Assembly (NCBI GenBank): GCA_964554875.1
Contig: CAZKQJ010000014.1
Location: 1 to 64,000 of the forward strand
Length of the DNA stretch: 64,000 bases
Source: Marispirochaeta sp964554875
GTDB lineage: Bacteria; Spirochaetota; Spirochaetia; JC444; Marispirochaetaceae
Direction: 5' to 3'
Shown here: positions 8,380 through 17,018 of the stretch, piece by piece
How positions within the stretch are numbered: position 1 is the first letter of the stretch
Layout of the letters: every line of letters begins with the position of its first letter
Position numbers and translations under genes: made by a program
Notes under the pieces: model-generated
Told to the model about the DNA's origin: nothing
What the model saw: only the letters and a program-made list of their open reading frames with translations
The model's database searches: none

Positions 8380-10467
8380 ATGAAAAATCTGCTGCTTGCT
8401 GTATCAATAATACTCCTCGTGCCTTTTGTCATGTTTCCCCAGGAGACTGCAGAACCTACTGCGGTACTTGAATATTTCGGCGATGAGTACGAGATCCAGG
8501 TTTACGATATTGACGGAAACCGGATCGAGGAGATCTTCTACGGCATGGACCTTATGTCCGGAGACCGGATAAAGACCGGCCGGACCGCAGCGGAAATCCG
8601 GCTCGATCCCAACGGATCGATCATACGCCTTTCAAACAATACCGAATTCGTAATCGAAAGCCTGCAGAAAGACGAACAGTCCGCCAACGAATTTACCCTT
8701 TTCGGCGGGAAACTGCGAGCCATCGCCGCCAAGCTCGGCTTTTTCAAGCACAACAACTACTCTATCCAGACCCCTTCGGCGGTCGCAGGTATCCGGGGCA
8801 CCGACTTCGGTCTCGAGGTTGTTTCCTCCGCTATGGACAGCGCCTTTGTCTTCGAAGGTGAGATTGAATACACCAGCCTGACAAGGGGCGAATCCCTCAG
8901 ACTCAGGGCGGGCCAGTTTGCCGATGCCCTGGCGCCGGCCTTCGAAGCGGTCGCCTTGAGCACCGAGAACTTTGCGGCCCTCTATCGTGATCTGCAGTTC
9001 GAAGCCCTCGTCCCTGCGGATGTGCCGGGCTATCAGCCGCCGGAAATCGACACCGGCGCCGATGCCGAGCCCGCCCCGGAGGTCGAAGCTGAACCCGCTG
9101 TCAGTGAACCCGCAAAAGAGAGCGCCTTTATGCGCTACCTCTCTGAACACCTGGGAATGGAGATCGGTACTGTTACCATCGACGGACTTACCTTCTCGAA
9201 GTTCATCCTGCAGCCGGCTTTCAGCATCGGAGATTTTAACATCGGTCTGTACCTGCCCATCATCTACAATACCAATCTTTTCGATCCCGATGACTGGTAC
9301 AAACCGGAAGATAACTACGAATGGTCCTTCGGTACCGATCAGAACAATACCGCCGACGCCGCCCGGGACGCCCTCAGGGACCTGGTACTGAAAATCCGCT
9401 ACATTGAATACGGCGACAACCGGGATCCCTTCTTTCTGAAGGCCGGCAACGTCAACAATGTGACCCTCGGCCACGGCATTATCATGAACCGCTTTGCCAA
9501 CGATACCGACTTCCCGGCGGTCCGCAGGGTCGGATTGAATACCGGCTTCAACGCAGACAAGTGGACAATCGAATCAGTCTTCAACGATCTGGCGGAACCG
9601 GAGATCATGGGCGGCCGCATCGGCTACCGCCCCCTGGGACGTACCATTCCCCTGGGCTTCGGCATCTCTTCGGTGACGGACACTTCTCCTGCAGCCGATC
9701 TGGACGACAAGGCGGGGGACCCCATCTTTCTGCATACCGCCCTGGATACGGAGTTCCCCCTCATGGAGCGGGACGCCTTCTCCCTGGTGGGTTTCGCCGA
9801 CATCGGCACCATGATCCCCTATTACCGTGAGGATTATGGAAACGTTTCCGCGGGATGGCAGTCCGATTTCATCTATGACGAGTCCGAGGATAATCTCATC
9901 GACCGCCTGCAGAACTACGGCTGGGCCGCGGGTATCTTCGGCAACCTGTCGATACTGAATTACCGCCTGGAGTATCAGTACAACAAGGGGCTTTTTACCC
10001 ACGGCTTCTACGGCCCCACCTATGAGCGGCAGCGGGAACAGCGCGCCCAGTACCTGGGTGATGCGATCCCCCTCTCATCATCCCTTCAGGAGGTCACCCG
10101 GGGGATTTATGGACAGGCGGGATTCGAGCTGGAAAACCTGCTTATGCTTGAAGCGGGTTATCGCTGGGCCTGGAACGACGAGGGTTTCGACGATACGGCG
10201 GACCTGTTCCACCTAATGGTCACCATTCCCCGGATACCCTTTATGCCTGTAAGCGCCTCCCTGGGCATGGACACTGTGGGCTTTGCAGACGGAATCGGAA
10301 ACAACAGCCTCTTTGACGAAAGAACATCCCTCTTCGGAGAACTGGTATACTCCTTTGCTCCGAACCTGAAGCTCGCCGCGGTGCTGACCAACTTCGTAAG
10401 CGAGGATGAAGCGGGAAACAAGAAAGCGGACTTTGCGGTTTCAATTGAAACGAGGGTAAGCTTCTGA
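8380..10467 (+). CDS. FecR-domain protein fused to a beta-barrel
   Basis: 695 aa. After a signal peptide (cut near MFPQE), residues about 50-150 match the FecR domain: SGDRIKTGRTAAEIRLDPNG, LSNNTEFVIES, FGGKLRAIAAKL and TPSAVAGIRGTDFGLEV. A Pro/Glu/Ala-rich linker (about 225-250) leads to a roughly 440-residue beta-rich part related to the whole preceding protein and ending in RVSF. FecR domains usually sit in the periplasm and transmit signals or bind surface polymers; here the domain would be tethered to the outer membrane. AAGGAGGA precedes the ATG, 10 bases after the preceding stop, so the two paralogues are co-expressed. No sigma factor gene lies nearby, so a FecIR-type circuit is not supported. 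Confidence 0.8.
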   Translation: MKNLLLAVSIILLVPFVMFPQETAEPTAVLEYFGDEYEIQVYDIDGNRIEEIFYGMDLMSGDRIKTGRTAAEIRLDPNGSIIRLSNNTEFVIESLQKDEQSANEFTLFGGKLRAIAAKLGFFKHNNYSIQTPSAVAGIRGTDFGLEVVSSAMDSAFVFEGEIEYTSLTRGESLRLRAGQFADALAPAFEAVALSTENFAALYRDLQFEALVPADVPGYQPPEIDTGADAEPAPEVEAEPAVSEPAKESAFMRYLSEHLGMEIGTVTIDGLTFSKFILQPAFSIGDFNIGLYLPIIYNTNLFDPDDWYKPEDNYEWSFGTDQNNTADAARDALRDLVLKIRYIEYGDNRDPFFLKAGNVNNVTLGHGIIMNRFANDTDFPAVRRVGLNTGFNADKWTIESVFNDLAEPEIMGGRIGYRPLGRTIPLGFGISSVTDTSPAADLDDKAGDPIFLHTALDTEFPLMERDAFSLVGFADIGTMIPYYREDYGNVSAGWQSDFIYDESEDNLIDRLQNYGWAAGIFGNLSILNYRLEYQYNKGLFTHGFYGPTYERQREQRAQYLGDAIPLSSSLQEVTRGIYGQAGFELENLLMLEAGYRWAWNDEGFDDTADLFHLMVTIPRIPFMPVSASLGMDTVGFADGIGNNSLFDERTSLFGELVYSFAPNLKLAAVLTNFVSEDEAGNKKADFAVSIETRVSF

Positions 10468-10482
10468 CAACAGGGACAGCAT

Positions 10483-12291
10483 ATGACTGAAAAGGATTCG
10501 TCCTGCAGAATCAGACTTCTGCGGGACGATGTGGCCAGAAAGATCGCGGCCGGCGAGGTAATCGACCGGCCGTTTTCCATTGTACGGGAACTTATGGACA
10601 ACGCCATCGACGCCGGCGCCAGCTCCATCAAGGTGGATATCAGGAACGGGGGAATCGGATCGATCCGGGTAAGCGATAACGGAAGCGGTATGAGCGCCGA
10701 TGACCTTTCCCTCTGCTATAAGGCCCATGCTACAAGCAAGATCGAAAGCGTCGAAGACCTTTACCATACAAGGAGTCTCGGTTTCCGGGGTGAAGCCCTG
10801 GGGAGTATCGGCGCCTGCGCGAAGCTCTCCATAATCAGCAGTACCGGCGAAGAGGGACGTCGCCTTCGTGTGGAGAACGGAGAGATGCTCTCCCTGGAGC
10901 CCCACCGGAGCCCCCGGGGCACCACCGTTGAGGCGGCGGACATCTTCTATAATCTGCCCGGAAGACGCCGCTTTCTGAAAAGCGCCAAAGCGGAGGGAGG
11001 ACTCTGCAGGGCTGTTTTTCTTGAAAAGGCTGCGGCCTTTCCGAAAATCTCCTTCCAGCTTCTGAACGACGGCGAGGTACGGCTCACTCTTCCGGAAGCG
11101 GAGCTTACCGAGCGGGCCTCCACGGCTTATGCATCGGTTTTTACTCCCGCCCTAACCAAATCCTTCGGCGAAAGCTTCCGGGACTTTTCCTTCACCCTTG
11201 TTCATGCATCTCCGGCGGTCTATCGCAGGGATCGGCGCTATATTCATGTATACGTAAACAGACGTCGAATCCAGGAATATTCCCTTGTGCAGGCGGTGGA
11301 ATACGGCTTCTCCTCCGTGCTGCCGGGGGGGAGTTTTCCGGTGGCCCTGCTTTTTCTGGAAATAGATCCCGAGCTGGTGGACTTCAATATCCATCCCGCC
11401 AAGCGGGAGGCACGAATACGAAACATCAGAGAGGTGCATCACGCCGTCAGCAGCGGCATTCAGGAGACCCTTGAGACAGCCACACGAAGGTCTCCCTTCC
11501 CGGGCAGCCCTTCTCCGCTGAAAAGTGTCCATCAGGATCTTTCCGGTTTCGACACTCGGAATTTTCAGGAATCGGCGGCCGAAAGGTCCGAAACCGGAGC
11601 TTTTACCCCTTCCCCGAACAGAGCCTCCCGGAGCATCCCATCCCCGAGGGAAGACAGTCCCCTTTCCCGGGTCGGCAACATCGATTCCTGGAAGGGAATA
11701 GCCCCGTCGCCGCGGCTTACTCCGGAAAATATCGGCCCAGGTACGGAAACCGCCGGGATCCGATATCTCGGCCAGGCCTTTGACCTGTTTCTGATCTGCC
11801 AGGCGGGGGAAGAACTCTACCTGATCGATCAGCACGCAGCCCACGAAAGGATCCTCTACAACCGTTTTTCCGCTCCCGGGCAGGAATCCCAGGGTCTTAT
11901 TGTCCCGATAGAAATCGAAATGGATGAGCGGGAAAACGGGGAGTTCTACGAAGAACTCCTTTCTGAACTGGTGGAGTTGGGATTCCGGGGAAAACTGGAG
12001 AAGAGACAGCTGACTATAAACGCCATCCCCGCCTCCTACCGGGGAGTTGAAAAGGAGCTGGAAGCCTTTCTCGGTGACGCCGGAGGTTCGGTCAGAAACC
12101 TGCTCACCGCCCTGTATGCCGACATGGCCTGCAAGGCGGCGATCAGGGACGGAGAAACCCTTGATGACGTATCCGCCCGGGAACTTGCCCGGGAGGCCCT
12201 GGCCCTGCCGGATCCCCGCTGCCCCCACGGACGTCCCGTCTGGTTCCGGCTGAGCCGACAGGAGCTCTTTGCCCTTGTGGGCCGCAGCTGA
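10483..12291 (+). CDS. mutL: DNA mismatch repair protein MutL
   Basis: 602 aa. The GHKL ATPase half is intact: RELMDNAIDAGA with Glu36 and Asn40, DNGSGM, and TRSLGFRGEALGSIG. The second half carries the MutL endonuclease signatures DQHAAHE (Asp449-Glu455), ACK (549-551) and CPHGRP (580-585), so this is a nicking-type MutL as in species without MutH. The motif normally reads DQHA-x2-E-x4-E; the last position is Asn460 here. The linker (about 335-420) is Ser/Pro-rich. AGGGA precedes the ATG, which follows the FecR fusion gene by 15 bases. No mutS is in the window. Confidence 0.95.
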   Translation: MTEKDSSCRIRLLRDDVARKIAAGEVIDRPFSIVRELMDNAIDAGASSIKVDIRNGGIGSIRVSDNGSGMSADDLSLCYKAHATSKIESVEDLYHTRSLGFRGEALGSIGACAKLSIISSTGEEGRRLRVENGEMLSLEPHRSPRGTTVEAADIFYNLPGRRRFLKSAKAEGGLCRAVFLEKAAAFPKISFQLLNDGEVRLTLPEAELTERASTAYASVFTPALTKSFGESFRDFSFTLVHASPAVYRRDRRYIHVYVNRRRIQEYSLVQAVEYGFSSVLPGGSFPVALLFLEIDPELVDFNIHPAKREARIRNIREVHHAVSSGIQETLETATRRSPFPGSPSPLKSVHQDLSGFDTRNFQESAAERSETGAFTPSPNRASRSIPSPREDSPLSRVGNIDSWKGIAPSPRLTPENIGPGTETAGIRYLGQAFDLFLICQAGEELYLIDQHAAHERILYNRFSAPGQESQGLIVPIEIEMDERENGEFYEELLSELVELGFRGKLEKRQLTINAIPASYRGVEKELEAFLGDAGGSVRNLLTALYADMACKAAIRDGETLDDVSARELAREALALPDPRCPHGRPVWFRLSRQELFALVGRS

Positions 12292-12301
12292 CCCGGGGCG
12301 G

Positions 12302-14155
12302 CTATAGCAGCTTCTCTATTTCCGCCCTTCGAGAGTAGTTCGGCTGTCGTTCCAGAAGACGCTTGAAAATCGCCTGAGCCCCTTCGGTCTCACCCTCGGA
12401 ATAGAGCAGCATGCCAAGCCGGTAGTAGGCGTCCCAGAACGCGGGGTCGATCTTGATCAGCTCGGAGAGTGACTCCTTGGCCAGGGCTTTCTGGTCTGTC
12501 TCGATGTAGGCAATTGCCAGGTTGTAGCGCATAAGGGTTGCATTTGGCTGGGCGGCGACGGCTTTTTTATAGTGGGTTATGGCGTCCCGGTAAAGTTCCG
12601 CGTGAAGATACACATTACCCAAATTGTTATTTACCTCGATGGATGAGGAGTCCACCTTGTAGGCCGCCAACAGATGTTTCAGGGCCCGGTCGTACTCTCC
12701 CCGGCGGTCATAAAGAATACCAAGATTGATTCGGGGTTTTATGTAGGATGGATCCAGGGCTATGGCCTTTTCATAGGCCTGCACGGCGTAATCAATGTTG
12801 CCCGTCAGTTCCGCTGACTGTCCCAGGGTATAAACATACAGGGGAGAATCCCCCTTCAGCTTTACCGCCTGGGCTGCGGCCTCCAGGGCTGCGTTAGCCT
12901 TGTTGAGCTTGATACGCGCCTGGGCCAGATTATAGTAAACGTCAGCCCGGGACTCGTCCAGATCAACGGCATTGTTAAAATAGGCTTCGGCCTGCTCGTA
13001 TTTTTCCTGATCGTAAAGATTGATTCCATAGTACAGGTTATAGTTTACATTCTCCGGGTCCCGGGTAACGGCGGTCTTGTAGTTCTCTGCGGCCTTGCCC
13101 AGGTCTCCCTTGCTGCGGTAGGCATTTGCCAGGGCGAAATAGGCGGGAGTAAGTTCCGGATCATAGTGTATGGTGTTGGAAAAAGCGGAAACTGCCCGGT
13201 CCGTATTTCCAAGCTGGGTTTCCGTAAGCCCGAGATTGAAGTATGCCCGGTCAAAATTGGGAACCAGGTGTATTGCTCCTTCAAAGGAGTCCTTCGCGTC
13301 CCGAAAACGGCCGGTCCTGTACTGAACCTTGCCCAACTCGAACAGGATATCCGCGTTCTCGGGGTTCAATCTCGCAGCTTCCTTGAAATGCCGGATTGCG
13401 TCGTCCCAGCGCCTGGTCTTTACATATATATTCCCCAGGGTATTGTGGGGAATCCAGAGGCTTGAGTCTTTCTGGATGGCCCTGTTGGCATTGGAAACAG
13501 CCTGGTTAAGGGAACTCTGGTTTTCGGAGTCCTCCCGGAAAAAGGACTCGCCCTTCATGGCGTAGGCATATGCCACATCCGGATCGATCCCCAGGGCCTG
13601 ATCGAACTTGTCCCTGGCTTCACCGTAGGAAGATCGCTCCATGGCGGCAACCCCCTCCTGGATAAGACGGTTAATTTCTTCCCGTTTTTTCCGTTCCGCT
13701 TCGCTCCGGGCCGCAGCCTTCTCGGCTTCATCGTCCCGGGGCTGCATCTGGGGTACCGGCTGAGCCGCAGGACGGGACTTATCCTCCCGCAAACTGGCGG
13801 AAAGGTTGGACAGAGATTCGGACAGGTCCTGCTGAGAGGCCAGATCCTCCTGCTTTTTTCTGGTCTCTGCCTCCCGGCGGGCCTGCAGTACCGAATCCCT
13901 CAATGTCCGGGCCTCATCATCGTCCGGATTTTGAAGCAGGAGCTGATCCACCAGGTCCAGAGCCCGCTGGTATTCTCCCTGCTGGAAGTACTCCGAAGCA
14001 AGACGCAGGGTATTTGCCCGTATATCGGTTTCACGGGATGTTACGGAAATCTCCTCTCCTTTTCCGCTTTTCCAGGGAGCCCATACGAAGAGACCGCCCA
14101 GCAACAGTAACAACAGAACAACCGCGCCTCCGGCGGCAAGATATTTTCGATTCAT
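12302..14155 (-). CDS. Membrane-anchored multi-TPR protein
   Basis: About 617 aa from the ATG at 14155, which has GAGGAAAGC just upstream; a TTG at 14176 would add 7 residues. Residues about 7-26 form one transmembrane anchor (AAGGAVVLLLLLLGGLFVW), followed by a charged coiled-coil stretch with Arg/Glu/Lys (about 105-165), then roughly ten tetratricopeptide repeats to the C-terminus (for example RAYFNLGLTETQLGNTDRAV, KPRINLGILYDRRGEYDRAL). It is a scaffold for protein-protein contacts, probably facing the periplasm. It follows the other TPR gene, whose stop overlaps the TTG option, so the two are co-translated. The partner proteins are unknown. Confidence 0.85.
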   Translation of the reverse strand: MNRKYLAAGGAVVLLLLLLGGLFVWAPWKSGKGEEISVTSRETDIRANTLRLASEYFQQGEYQRALDLVDQLLLQNPDDDEARTLRDSVLQARREAETRKKQEDLASQQDLSESLSNLSASLREDKSRPAAQPVPQMQPRDDEAEKAAARSEAERKKREEINRLIQEGVAAMERSSYGEARDKFDQALGIDPDVAYAYAMKGESFFREDSENQSSLNQAVSNANRAIQKDSSLWIPHNTLGNIYVKTRRWDDAIRHFKEAARLNPENADILFELGKVQYRTGRFRDAKDSFEGAIHLVPNFDRAYFNLGLTETQLGNTDRAVSAFSNTIHYDPELTPAYFALANAYRSKGDLGKAAENYKTAVTRDPENVNYNLYYGINLYDQEKYEQAEAYFNNAVDLDESRADVYYNLAQARIKLNKANAALEAAAQAVKLKGDSPLYVYTLGQSAELTGNIDYAVQAYEKAIALDPSYIKPRINLGILYDRRGEYDRALKHLLAAYKVDSSSIEVNNNLGNVYLHAELYRDAITHYKKAVAAQPNATLMRYNLAIAYIETDQKALAKESLSELIKIDPAFWDAYYRLGMLLYSEGETEGAQAIFKRLLERQPNYSRRAEIEKLL

Positions 14156-14172
14156 GCTTTCCTCACACCTGA

Positions 14173-14889
14173 TCAATCAACAAGATCAATAATTATATCC
14201 GGTTCTTCTATGGCCTCGGCTCCCGCACTCAGTGACTGGGTCTCCTTTCCGACATCATCCAGTGAACTCAGTACCGAATCCAGCAAAGCCTTTTGTCGTG
14301 CCTCTTCTTCCCTTCGCTGTGCCTCTTCCGCAGCAATCCGGGCTTTCTCCTCCTCCAGGATTCCCTGCAGAAGCCCCAGCATCTTGCGGATTTCCGTCTC
14401 CTGCTGCGGTGATCGTTCGAGAGAAAGATAGCTGGAGTAGTCGTTTATGGCTTTCTGGTACTCCCGCAGTTCCACCCTGACGTTTGCCCTGTTTACATAC
14501 ACAGCATAATTGGATGGATTATAATCCAGGGCCTTGTCGTACTGCACCTCCGCCTCGCTGAAACGTTCCAGCCTGAACAGGCAGCGTCCCATGGCATTAT
14601 AGAAGATATCCTTGTCCAGGCTTGCCACTGTTGACCCCTGCTGGTAGGTTTTTACCGCATTCTCGTAGTCCCCCAGCAGCTCATAAACATATCCCAGGTT
14701 GCGGTAGATATCCGGGTCCCTGGGATTCTGTTCCTTTGCAGAAATATAGAGAGGCAGGGCTTCGGCAGGTTTGTTTTCCCGCAAAAGCTCATCCGCACGG
14801 GTACGAAGCCCCCGGCTCTCCTGACCTGAGAGACTTACGCTGAGAATAAAAAACAGCAGTACAGCTGGTTTCAATTTCTGAAGGCTGAT
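14173..14889 (-). CDS. Secreted TPR protein with an apparent ATC start codon
   Basis: An uninterrupted frame runs back to a GTG at 14940, but that start has no good ribosome-binding site and gives an odd N-terminus. AAGGAGGT at 14896-14903 (minus strand) is followed after 6 bases by ATC at 14887-14889, in frame. Starting there gives 238 aa beginning SLQKLKPAVLLFFILSVSLS-GQ, a textbook Sec signal peptide. No ATG, GTG or TTG lies at that distance. Four TPR units follow (about residues 25-170), then a Glu/Arg/Ala-rich coiled coil and an acidic tail. The reading frame is certain; the ATC start is an inference, with the GTG at 14940 as alternative. Confidence 0.8.
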   Translation of the reverse strand: MSLQKLKPAVLLFFILSVSLSGQESRGLRTRADELLRENKPAEALPLYISAKEQNPRDPDIYRNLGYVYELLGDYENAVKTYQQGSTVASLDKDIFYNAMGRCLFRLERFSEAEVQYDKALDYNPSNYAVYVNRANVRVELREYQKAINDYSSYLSLERSPQQETEIRKMLGLLQGILEEEKARIAAEEAQRREEEARQKALLDSVLSSLDDVGKETQSLSAGAEAIEEPDIIIDLVD

Positions 14890-14907
14890 AACAGCACCTC
14901 CTTCGGT

Positions 14908-14936
14908 TTGACATGCGGGCAAAAACCGATTACTCT
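14908..14936 (+). promoter_or_regulatory. Possible promoter for the TPR-Mrr operon
   Basis: A perfect TTGACA at 14908-14913 is followed after 17 bases by TACTCT at 14931-14936, a weak -10. Transcription would begin near 14943, in front of TTGGAG and the ATG at 14960. If correct, this promoter lies in DNA that would be coding if the divergent TPR gene began at GTG 14940, which favours its shorter form. Confidence 0.45.
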
Positions 14937-14959
14937 TCACCTTATTGGAGTAGCCTTAC

Positions 14960-16339
14960 ATGCCGGCAATAATCGCACTTATCATCATTTTCGGAACAGC
15001 TATAGGGGTTATTACCTTTTTTCTCATCAAAACCGTCATTGCCCCCAAAAGAGTGGCCACTCTGGTGGAATACCACCGGCAGGGTAAGTATGCAGCCGCA
15101 ATCCGCATGGCGCGACAAATTATAGCAAAAGAGCCCCGGAATAGTGAAGCCCACTACCTTCTGGGGCTGAGTTATATGGGAGACAACAAACCGGAACTGG
15201 CCCTTATGGAGCTTAAAACCGTCAACCAGATCGGGAAGTTCGGCGGGGCCTGCCCCGAAGTAGAATTTCGCAAGAATATCGCAAAGCTGTACGCCCGTTA
15301 CGCTCAGATTGAGGAAGCCCTTAAGGAGTATCTGCTCCTGATGCGTCTTGAACCTATGGAGGCGGACTACTATTATCAGTCGGCGCTGCTCTTTGAGGAG
15401 CGGAACAAGACCGACAAAGCCATCGGTTTCTACCGCAAGACCATAGAGGTTTCCCCCCGGCACTCCAACGCCCATTACCGACTGGGCTATCTTCTCTACC
15501 GCAACAAGAAGCCCGTTGAAGCCAAGGTGGAACTTGAGACGGCGATAAAATTCAAACCCGACAATTACACAGCCTATTTCTACCTGGGACGCCTCCTCAA
15601 GGATAATCACGATTATGTCTCCGCCCTTCACGCTTTTGAACGTGCCCAGCGCGAACCTGACATGAAGGTCAAGGCCCTCATCGAGCGGGGAGGCTGCTAC
15701 ATGAGCATGAACAACTTTGAAAAAGCGGTAACCGAGCTCGAAAGGGGAATCAAGCTCTCCAGGGATGAATCCGCTATGGAGACCATCTACGGACGCTACT
15801 TTCTGGCCCTCTGCTACGAAAAGATGCGGGAGATTGATCTGGCGGTGGATCAATGGGAAAAGATCTACTCGAAAAAGCCCCAGTTCCGGGACGTTGCGGA
15901 AAAACTGAGCCAGTATCAGGATCTGAGGACCGATGACCGACTGAAGGATTATCTCACCGCCGGCCCTCAGGAGTTCCAGGAGATGTGCAAGGCTGCCTGC
16001 GGACAGATGGGGCTGCGCGTTCGGGATCTTTCGGATATTCCCAACGGTTGCCAGATTATTGCAGTGGATGACGATACCCGCTGGAGAAATACCAGGAAAC
16101 TGCCGAGGCTGCTCCATTTCCTGCGGATACCGGAGATGATTCCCGAATCCACAGTCAGGAATTTTCACGAGTTAATGAAAAAGTATTCCGTTCAGCGCGG
16201 GATCATGGTATCAAGCTCCAACTTCTCCAGGGTTGCCATGGATTTTGTCGAATCCCGTCCGATTGATCTTGTCGACAAGGACAAGCTCCAGGAGCTGCTC
16301 AAGGGTATCGAAATGCCCGGCGCAACGGTAAAGCGGTAA
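14960..16339 (+). CDS. Membrane TPR protein with Mrr-like C-terminal domain
   Basis: 459 aa. A single N-terminal transmembrane segment (about 4-24) is followed by about eight TPRs (residues 30-310). The C-terminal 110 residues resemble the Mrr/restriction-endonuclease-like fold: NGCQIIAVDDDTRWRN, a helix, then SVQRGIMVSSSNFSRVAMDF and RPIDLVDKDKLQELL, the usual final strand-helix of Mrr domains. The catalytic D-(E/Q)-x-K of active nucleases is not clearly present: the expected QxK strand reads IIAVDDDTRW. The domain may therefore bind DNA or act as a structural relic. TTGGAG precedes the ATG. The gene heads a three-gene unit with the phosphoesterase (7-base gap) and the ParB-like gene. Confidence 0.75.
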   Translation: MPAIIALIIIFGTAIGVITFFLIKTVIAPKRVATLVEYHRQGKYAAAIRMARQIIAKEPRNSEAHYLLGLSYMGDNKPELALMELKTVNQIGKFGGACPEVEFRKNIAKLYARYAQIEEALKEYLLLMRLEPMEADYYYQSALLFEERNKTDKAIGFYRKTIEVSPRHSNAHYRLGYLLYRNKKPVEAKVELETAIKFKPDNYTAYFYLGRLLKDNHDYVSALHAFERAQREPDMKVKALIERGGCYMSMNNFEKAVTELERGIKLSRDESAMETIYGRYFLALCYEKMREIDLAVDQWEKIYSKKPQFRDVAEKLSQYQDLRTDDRLKDYLTAGPQEFQEMCKAACGQMGLRVRDLSDIPNGCQIIAVDDDTRWRNTRKLPRLLHFLRIPEMIPESTVRNFHELMKKYSVQRGIMVSSSNFSRVAMDFVESRPIDLVDKDKLQELLKGIEMPGATVKR

Positions 16340-16346
16340 AACTTTC

Positions 16347-17018
16347 ATGAAGGTCCTCTGCATTGCCGACCATGTGGACCCGCTGGTTTATTCCAACAGT
16401 ATAAAAGATCGCTTCTCTGATGTTCAGTTTGTTCTGGCGGCGGGGGATCTCCATCTTGAATACTACGGTTTTATCGTCTCTTCCCTGAATGTTCCCCTCT
16501 GTTTTGTCTTTGGAAACCATAACCTGGAAAGAATCAAGGACTATCGCCGGGAGTTCCGTAACCTTTACAGCCTTAATCCTGAAGCCTTTCATCATTACCA
16601 TTCCTACGGTGCCACCTATGTGGGAGGAAAAACGGTAAAGATAAAGGGGCTGCTGATCGCCGGGCTGGGGGGCAGCATGCGCTACAACCGGGGAGACAAC
16701 CAGTTTACCGAGGTCGGAATGTTCCTCTTTGCTCTCCGTCTTCTTCCCAGACTTCTCTGGAACCGGCTGCGCTACGGCAGATACCTGGATATCCTGCTTA
16801 CCCACGCTCCTCCCAGGCATATTCACGATAAAGAGGACCCCTGCCACCGGGGTTTCCGGTTTTTTCGTCTCTTCATGGATATATTTAAACCCAGGTATCT
16901 GATTCACGGGCATGTTCATCTCTATGATATCAATGCCCGGCGTGAGACCATGTACAACAAAACGCGCGTTATCAACGCCTACGATCACGTGCTGCTGGAT
17001 ATAGAGGAATTAAAGTGA
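16347..17018 (+). CDS. Calcineurin-like metallophosphoesterase
   Basis: 223 aa, close to the size of a bare metallophosphoesterase domain. The metal ligands are visible in order: Asp8 and His9 (IADHVD), GDLH with Asp34 and His36, GNHN with Asn57-His58, THAPPRH, and HGHVH near the C-terminus. The first motif is DHVD rather than the usual DxHG, so the first metal site is slightly unusual. It is cytoplasmic, with no signal peptide. It lies between the TPR-Mrr gene and the ParB-like gene, overlapping the latter by 4 bases, so the three are translationally linked. The substrate (nucleic acid, nucleotide or phosphoprotein) cannot be told. Confidence 0.9.
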   Translation: MKVLCIADHVDPLVYSNSIKDRFSDVQFVLAAGDLHLEYYGFIVSSLNVPLCFVFGNHNLERIKDYRREFRNLYSLNPEAFHHYHSYGATYVGGKTVKIKGLLIAGLGGSMRYNRGDNQFTEVGMFLFALRLLPRLLWNRLRYGRYLDILLTHAPPRHIHDKEDPCHRGFRFFRLFMDIFKPRYLIHGHVHLYDINARRETMYNKTRVINAYDHVLLDIEELK

